A stretch of DNA of 35,006 bases, from positions 1 through 35,006 of the forward strand of contig CALJFZ010000048.1 in assembly GCA_938074325.1 (NCBI GenBank), given 5' to 3'. Positions 30,722-35,006 of the stretch are shown one piece after another; positions within the stretch are counted from its first letter, which is position 1, and every line of letters starts with the position of its first letter. The notes under the pieces are model-generated. The model was not told the origin of the DNA. It searched no databases and saw nothing but the letters and a program-made list of their open reading frames with translations. The position numbers were made by a program, and so were the translations under genes. The stretch is from an uncultured Flavobacteriales bacterium. Its GTDB lineage: Bacteria; Bacteroidota; Bacteroidia; Flavobacteriales_D; Sanyastnellaceae.

Positions 30722-30729
30722 TACCTTTG
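30722..30729 (+). promoter_or_regulatory. Putative -7 element of panB
   Basis: TACCTTTG is a perfect TAnnTTTG match, 28 bases before the ATG. The nearby TTG at 30717-30719 is too close to be its -33 partner. Confidence 0.4.
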
Positions 30730-30757
30730 ACTTGCGGCACCTGTAAAACCTGAAATC

Positions 30758-31573
30758 ATGTCCGTTCACAAATCAGCCAAACGCATCACGACCCAAGTGC
30801 TTGCGGAAATGAAGGCCAACGGCGAACCCATCGCCATGCTCACCGCCTACGACTACACCATGGCCACCATCGTGGACCAAGCCGGTGTAGATGTCATCCT
30901 CGTCGGTGACAGCGCATCCAACGTGATGGCCGGCCACGAAACCACCTTGCCCATCACGCTGGACCACATGATCTACCACGCATCGAGTGTGGTGCGTGCG
31001 GCCAAGCGAGCATTGGTGGTTGTTGACTTGCCCTTCGGAACGTACCAAGGCAATTCCAAAGAAGCGCTGAACTCCGCCATCCGCATCATGAAAGAAAGCG
31101 GCGCACACGCGGTGAAATTGGAAGGCGGAAGCGAGGTCCGTGAGAGCATTGAACGCATCCTCACCGCCGGCATCCCAGTCATGGGCCACCTCGGTTTGAC
31201 GCCGCAATCCATTTACAAATTCGGCACCTACACCGTGCGGGCCAAGGAAGAAATGGAAGCAGAGCAACTGCGTTCGGATGCCAAAATGCTGGACGAAATT
31301 GGCTGTTTTTCCGTGGTGTTTGAAAAGATCCCGGCACAGCTCGCCACAGAAGTCAGCAAAAGCATCCACTGCCCCACCATCGGCATCGGCGCGGGAAGCG
31401 GGTGCGACGGGCAAGTCCTCGTCCTCCCCGATATGTTGGGCATCACCCAGGAATTCAGTCCCCGCTTCTTGCGACGTTACCTGAACATGGGCGAACAGAT
31501 GAATTCGGCCATTCAGCAGTACGTCAAGGACGTCCGTTCGCGTGACTTCCCGAACGAGGACGAGCAGTACTGA
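30758..31573 (+). CDS. panB: 3-methyl-2-oxobutanoate hydroxymethyltransferase
   Basis: A 271-residue enzyme of pantothenate (CoA) synthesis, making ketopantoate from 2-oxoisovalerate and methylenetetrahydrofolate. Family signatures: [25 protein letters not shown], a [11 protein letters not shown] segment with the Mg2+-binding Asp, GGSEV followed by [13 protein letters not shown], and [21 protein letters not shown]. The length is normal. No panC is adjacent. The next gene starts 2 bases after its stop. Confidence 0.95.
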   Translation: MSVHKSAKRITTQVLAEMKANGEPIAMLTAYDYTMATIVDQAGVDVILVGDSASNVMAGHETTLPITLDHMIYHASSVVRAAKRALVVVDLPFGTYQGNSKEALNSAIRIMKESGAHAVKLEGGSEVRESIERILTAGIPVMGHLGLTPQSIYKFGTYTVRAKEEMEAEQLRSDAKMLDEIGCFSVVFEKIPAQLATEVSKSIHCPTIGIGAGSGCDGQVLVLPDMLGITQEFSPRFLRRYLNMGEQMNSAIQQYVKDVRSRDFPNEDEQY

Positions 31574-31575
31574 GC

Positions 31576-32346
31576 ATGGCCGACCGCCCGGACGTCTCAA
31601 ACCCGTCGCACTGGGTACGCCAACCCAAGGCCCCCATCGTGATGAGCACGATCGACAACCTCGATGTGCTCTATGAAGACAACCACATCATCGCTGTCAA
31701 CAAGCGCTCGTCCGATATTGTGCAGAGCGATTCCAGCGGCGACACCACCTTGTGCCGCGTGGTAGGCGAATACATCAAACGGAAGTACAACAAACCCGGC
31801 GACGCCTTCATCGGGACCGTGCACCGCCTCGATCGACCGGTCAGTGGCGTCATCCTATACGCACGCACATCCAAGGCCCTTTCGCGGCTCACCAACATGT
31901 TTCGGTTGCGCGAAATCCAAAAAACGTATTGGGCGGTGACGAAGCCCGCTCCTTCTCCGACTGAAGGGCACGTCGTGAACTACTTGATCAAGAACAAGGA
32001 TTTGAACAAGAGCTTTGCCCATGATACCCCTGGCAATGGGCGCAAAGAATCGGAGCTGACGTACCGCACGGTGGGCCGGTCGGACCACTATCATTTTGTG
32101 GAGGTCAAACCCAAGACGGGACGCCACCACCAGATTCGGGCGACGTTGGCAAGCTTGGGTGCTCCCATCAAAGGCGACATCAAGTACGGATCCCGCCGCA
32201 CCAACGACAACGCGTCCATTCACCTGCACGCGCGGTGCATTGAGTTCATCCACCCGGTACAACGCATACCCATGCGCATCCTCGCTACGCCACCGGACGA
32301 CCCCGTTTGGAACACCTGGCTCCGCCATGAAAATGGCGTGAGTTAA
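31576..32346 (+). CDS. RluA/RluD-family RNA pseudouridine synthase
   Basis: A 256-residue enzyme that isomerises uridine to pseudouridine in rRNA or tRNA. Seen: the VLYEDNHIIAVNK start of the fold, the catalytic motif GTVHRLDRPVSGVILYART (D86), and PKTGRHHQIRATLASLGAPIKGD in two adjoining blocks. No S4 RNA-binding domain precedes it. The first 22 residues are not typical of the family, so the start may be the ATG at 31642 rather than 31576. It lies 2 bases after panB and is presumably co-transcribed. Confidence 0.9.
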   Translation: MADRPDVSNPSHWVRQPKAPIVMSTIDNLDVLYEDNHIIAVNKRSSDIVQSDSSGDTTLCRVVGEYIKRKYNKPGDAFIGTVHRLDRPVSGVILYARTSKALSRLTNMFRLREIQKTYWAVTKPAPSPTEGHVVNYLIKNKDLNKSFAHDTPGNGRKESELTYRTVGRSDHYHFVEVKPKTGRHHQIRATLASLGAPIKGDIKYGSRRTNDNASIHLHARCIEFIHPVQRIPMRILATPPDDPVWNTWLRHENGVS

Positions 32347-32385
32347 ATGGTGATAAATTGAATTTATCCCGGCCAAGAGCAGCCG

Positions 32386-32393
32386 TATCTTCG
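32386..32393 (+). promoter_or_regulatory. Putative -7 element of trxB
   Basis: TATCTTCG lies 5 bases before the ATG at 32399 and equals the holA element. A TTG at 32358-32360 is 25 bases upstream, slightly longer than the usual spacer. Confidence 0.35.
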
Positions 32394-32398
32394 CTGCC

Positions 32399-33361
32399 AT
32401 GAGTGCACAACCTGAACACGTCAAGTGCCTGATCGTAGGATCGGGACCTGCTGGATATACCGCCGCCATTTACGCCGCACGAGCGGACATGAAACCTGTT
32501 TTGTACCAAGGCATGCAGCCGGGGGGACAGCTCACGGAAACCACCGAGGTGGACAATTTCCCAGGCTACCCCGAGGGCATCAACGGTCCCCAGATGATGA
32601 TGGATTTGGAAGCGCAAGCGAAGCGCTTCGATACGGATGTGCGGAACGGTTGGGTGACTGAAGTCGACTTCACCGGCCCCGTCCACAAAATTTGGGTAGG
32701 CGAAGGCGATGACCGCACCGAGATCCACGCGGACTCCGTGATCATTTCAACCGGCGCTTCCGCGAAGTGGTTGGGGCTGGAATCCGAGATTCGCCTGCGA
32801 GATGCAGGTGGCGGCGTCAGCGCGTGTGCCGTGTGCGACGGATTCTTCTACCGCGGACAGGAAGTGGTCATTGTGGGCGCCGGAGACACGGCATGCGAAG
32901 AAGCGAGCTACCTCGCGAAGCTCTGTTCCAAGGTGACCATGTTGGTGCGCCGGGATGAGATGCGGGCTTCACGCGCCATGCAAAACCGCGTCTTGGGAAT
33001 GGAAAACATCGAAGTGCTTTGGAACACCGAAACCGTTGAAGTCATCGGCGAAGACGGTGTCGAAGGCGCACGTGTGAAAAACAACAAAACCGGCGAAGAG
33101 CACGTCATTCCGTGCACCGGCTTCTTTGTAGCCATAGGACACAAACCCAATACGGACGTATTCAAGGGATGGATTGACCTCGACGAGCAAGGCTACATCA
33201 AGTACGGTGAGCCCGGCACGTCAAAGACCAACCGAGAAGGTGTCTTCGTCAGCGGCGATGCAGCGGATAAGGTCTACCGACAGGCTGTAACCGCAGCCGG
33301 TACAGGATGCATGGCCGCGCTGGACGCTGAGCGTTACCTCGCTGCCCGAGGCATCCACTGA
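32399..33361 (+). CDS. trxB: Thioredoxin-disulfide reductase
   Basis: A 320-residue FAD- and NADPH-dependent reductase that keeps thioredoxin reduced. Seen: FAD-binding GSGPAG (14-19), the redox pair CAVC (C143, C146) followed by D147, NADPH-binding GAGDTACEEA (160-169), and the C-terminal FAD motif GVFVSGDAAD. Normal length and active-site order. It ends two bases before the convergent stop of the repeat protein, with no terminator between them. Confidence 0.96.
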   Translation: MSAQPEHVKCLIVGSGPAGYTAAIYAARADMKPVLYQGMQPGGQLTETTEVDNFPGYPEGINGPQMMMDLEAQAKRFDTDVRNGWVTEVDFTGPVHKIWVGEGDDRTEIHADSVIISTGASAKWLGLESEIRLRDAGGGVSACAVCDGFFYRGQEVVIVGAGDTACEEASYLAKLCSKVTMLVRRDEMRASRAMQNRVLGMENIEVLWNTETVEVIGEDGVEGARVKNNKTGEEHVIPCTGFFVAIGHKPNTDVFKGWIDLDEQGYIKYGEPGTSKTNREGVFVSGDAADKVYRQAVTAAGTGCMAALDAERYLAARGIH

Positions 33362-33363
33362 CC

Positions 33364-34941
33364 TCAATCGCAGGAATAGCCGTAGACACCGAGCCACATC
33401 AAGAGGTCGGACGTCCCGCGCTGACCATCGGCGTCGAAGTCTCCAAAGCACGGTCCGCCATAGCCGCCAATGCCGCCATCGCCTGACGCGTCGCTCACGC
33501 ATTGACCAACTTCGGCATCCCAAACGGTACCCTCACCGCAGTACGATGGAGGCAACACAACGCAGGCGCCATTATCCTCTGTGGCACCTGGGTTGAAGTT
33601 TTCCGCGAGCGGATCGGTGCATCCCAATACTTCGAAAGAATCGCACACGCCGTCACCGTCTTCATCGACCAAGCACGCCCCTAGGCAATCGTAACCTGCT
33701 TCAGGGTACGTGCAATCCCCTGCCGTGTCGGCAAGCGCATCGAAGTCACATGCCGCTGGGTCCATGCAGCCCATCGTGAAGCATGAACCGTCGTCGTCAG
33801 TGGCCGCAGGGAAGTAGTTGTCCGCGTTTTCATCCGTGCAACCTGGGAATTCGAGTTCATCGCAGATTCCATCGCCGTCTGCATCGCTGAGGCATTCACC
33901 ATCGCAGTCATAAGCAGCTGCCGCGTAGGTGCAGCTTCCATCCTCATCGGTGGCATCCGCGGCGTAATTGCAGGCTACGACGTCCGTGCACCCCGCAACC
34001 TCGAAAGGATCGCAAACACCGTCGCCATCGGCATCCGAAAGGCACGCGCCATCGCATCCGTAGCCGGTGTCGGGGTAAATGCATTCAACCGGATCGGTTA
34101 CACCCTCCACGTAGTTGCAGCTCGCCGGATCGGCGCAGCCCGCTACCTCAAACGGATCGCAGACACCGTCCCCATCCGCATCAGCTAGGCACTGCATATC
34201 GCATCCGTACCCCTCGGGCGGGAACCAGCAAGAACCGTCGTCTGAATTAGCCGCGGGATCGAAGTTGCACGCCTCAGGCGCGGTGCACCCGGGAGCGCCT
34301 GCTCCAAACTCGAAGGTGGCCAACTGCTCATCGAATGGATTGCCACCGATAAAGCATTGCAAGTTCAATTGCCCAGAAAGCAATCCATCCGTGGTGACCT
34401 GGGCCAGCAGAACACGGAGGCTTTCATCGGGCAAACCGTTTGTGCTGCCGGGCAAAACAAACCAACTGCCTCCAACCTCGGATGCCAAAACAAAATTCTC
34501 ACCAGCCTCAAAGGCCGACTGCTCTGCCGTAATTCCCAAGCTGGAAATCCCCTCTTCGTTGGCCCCGGCAGGAGCCAGATCCAATCCGATGGTCAACCAA
34601 CTGTCATAGTTCAAGTCGGGAAGGATGTTCAGGAAAAAGGCATTGAGGTCCGTTCCGAACGATCCACCCGCCGGGTGCTGGAAAAATTCTGTTGTGGTAG
34701 AAATATCAATGGGCTCTGCAGCACTTCCATAGACCGCGCCCACAAAATCCGTGGAATCCGTGAGTTCAGCGTAGAGTCGATAGGTCGTCATTCCCGTCAA
34801 ATCGGAATTACCGACCGGGCCGGCGTGCACCTGGACTGTTTCCACCGAAATGGAGGTCACTTGAGCAAAAGAAGTAAGAGCAAGGGCCGTGCAGCACAAG
34901 GTCAGTGCCGCCTTGGCCACGGGGGTGGCAATGCGAAGCAT
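33364..34941 (-). CDS. Secreted Cys-rich repeat protein (MopE/TSP3-like) with dockerin-like end
   Basis: A 525-residue exported protein. It has a signal peptide (to about residue 26, SFAQ), a beta-rich domain of about 190 residues, then six Cys-rich units (218-464). Each begins GCTD-like, has N(Y/F)...AT-DDGSC, and most carry the Ca2+-binding DADGDGVCD(P/E)FE stretch typical of TSP3 repeats. The final 28 residues (FGDFDADGQRGTSDLLMWLG) look like a dockerin-type Ca2+ motif. No T9SS sorting domain is seen at the C-terminus. It is likely a calcium-stabilised surface or matrix protein of unknown ligand. A good promoter lies upstream. Confidence 0.85.
   Translation of the reverse strand: MLRIATPVAKAALTLCCTALALTSFAQVTSISVETVQVHAGPVGNSDLTGMTTYRLYAELTDSTDFVGAVYGSAAEPIDISTTTEFFQHPAGGSFGTDLNAFFLNILPDLNYDSWLTIGLDLAPAGANEEGISSLGITAEQSAFEAGENFVLASEVGGSWFVLPGSTNGLPDESLRVLLAQVTTDGLLSGQLNLQCFIGGNPFDEQLATFEFGAGAPGCTAPEACNFDPAANSDDGSCWFPPEGYGCDMQCLADADGDGVCDPFEVAGCADPASCNYVEGVTDPVECIYPDTGYGCDGACLSDADGDGVCDPFEVAGCTDVVACNYAADATDEDGSCTYAAAAYDCDGECLSDADGDGICDELEFPGCTDENADNYFPAATDDDGSCFTMGCMDPAACDFDALADTAGDCTYPEAGYDCLGACLVDEDGDGVCDSFEVLGCTDPLAENFNPGATEDNGACVVLPPSYCGEGTVWDAEVGQCVSDASGDGGIGGYGGPCFGDFDADGQRGTSDLLMWLGVYGYSCD
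33550..34290 (-). repeat. TSP3/MopE-type coding repeats
   Basis: Units of about 147-150 bases encode residues 218-267, 268-316, 317-366, 391-439 and a last partial unit 440-464. A shortened unit (367-390) lacks the Ca2+-binding half. The DNA repeats are recognisable by GGATCGCA(A/G)ACACCGTC on the plus strand. Recombination between units could vary copy number. Confidence 0.8.
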
Positions 34942-34968
34942 CGAAGTAGGTTTTGGTTAGGGCTTTCC

Positions 34969-34998
34969 CAATTTAACCTATTAATCGATTATTATCAA
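34969..34998 (-). promoter_or_regulatory. Promoter of the Cys-rich repeat protein
   Basis: On the minus strand TTG (34998-34996), a 20-base spacer and TAAATTG (34975-34969) give a near-consensus Bacteroidota promoter, about 27 bases before the ATG. A palindrome TAATCGATTA (34982-34991) lies in the spacer and could be an operator. Confidence 0.5.
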
Positions 34999-35006
34999 AG
35001 TTTCGG

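Noticed and set aside
33550-34290. Regularly spaced DNA repeats that could suggest a CRISPR array
   Set aside because: The repeats are about 150 bases long, imperfect, in frame and encode TSP3-type units; no spacers or cas genes are present.

Overview
The window reads as a chromosomal stretch of a GC-rich (mid-50s percent by eye) member of the Bacteroidota, most likely a Flavobacteriales or Cryomorphaceae-like marine or aquatic lineage. The support is a type IX secretion (T9SS) C-terminal sorting domain, a fused SecDF, a TonB receptor with a carboxypeptidase-like N-terminal domain, PafA phosphatase, DUF5606 and DUF4159 proteins, a PadR-PspC pair, TSP3/MopE-like Cys-rich repeats, almost no Shine-Dalgarno sequences, and Bacteroidota-type promoters (TTG, then about 17-21 bases, then TAnnTTTG). 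No tRNA, rRNA, CRISPR array, insertion sequence or prophage was seen. Coding density is very high: the longest non-coding gap is about 180 bases (16694-16873), so no stretch over 300 bases lacks a gene. Layout: (1) 1-4.5 kb: end of a UMF1/MFS transporter, two tandem secreted OmpA-family paralogues, holA, and a divergent orphan HsdR-N nuclease-like gene. (2) 4.5-9.7 kb: DUF5606 protein with a Lys/Ala tail, 3-hydroxyacyl-CoA dehydrogenase, voltage-gated-type K+ channel with a zinc-ribbon tail, long-chain acyl-CoA ligase, PAP2 phosphatase and CrcB fluoride channel. (3) 9.7-13.7 kb: PafA-type phosphatase overlapping an M61 peptidase, then a convergent DUF4159 protein. (4) 13.7-16.7 kb: secDF, ended by a strong terminator. 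(5) 16.7-23 kb: the most interesting part. A divergent PiT-like membrane protein, a T9SS-secreted surface protein and a large TonB receptor are preceded by 11-bp-phased TTAACA-type repeats that resemble a PhoB/PhoP box. I infer a phosphate-limitation uptake module. (6) 23-28.4 kb, minus strand: a small lipoprotein, then a tightly overlapping PadR - PspC - M1 peptidase operon with a clear palindromic operator. (7) 28.4-35 kb: YjdM, TatA, Ca2+/Na+ antiporter, AlkB, PanB, an RluD-type pseudouridine synthase, TrxB and a secreted Cys-rich repeat protein. Most genes are housekeeping or envelope functions in short operons. The phosphate-themed signals (PafA, PiT-like protein, Pho-box-like arrays, TonB receptor with surface partner) are the main candidate for a coherent, incompletely described system. 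All names rest on motif recognition from sequence alone; no database search was run.
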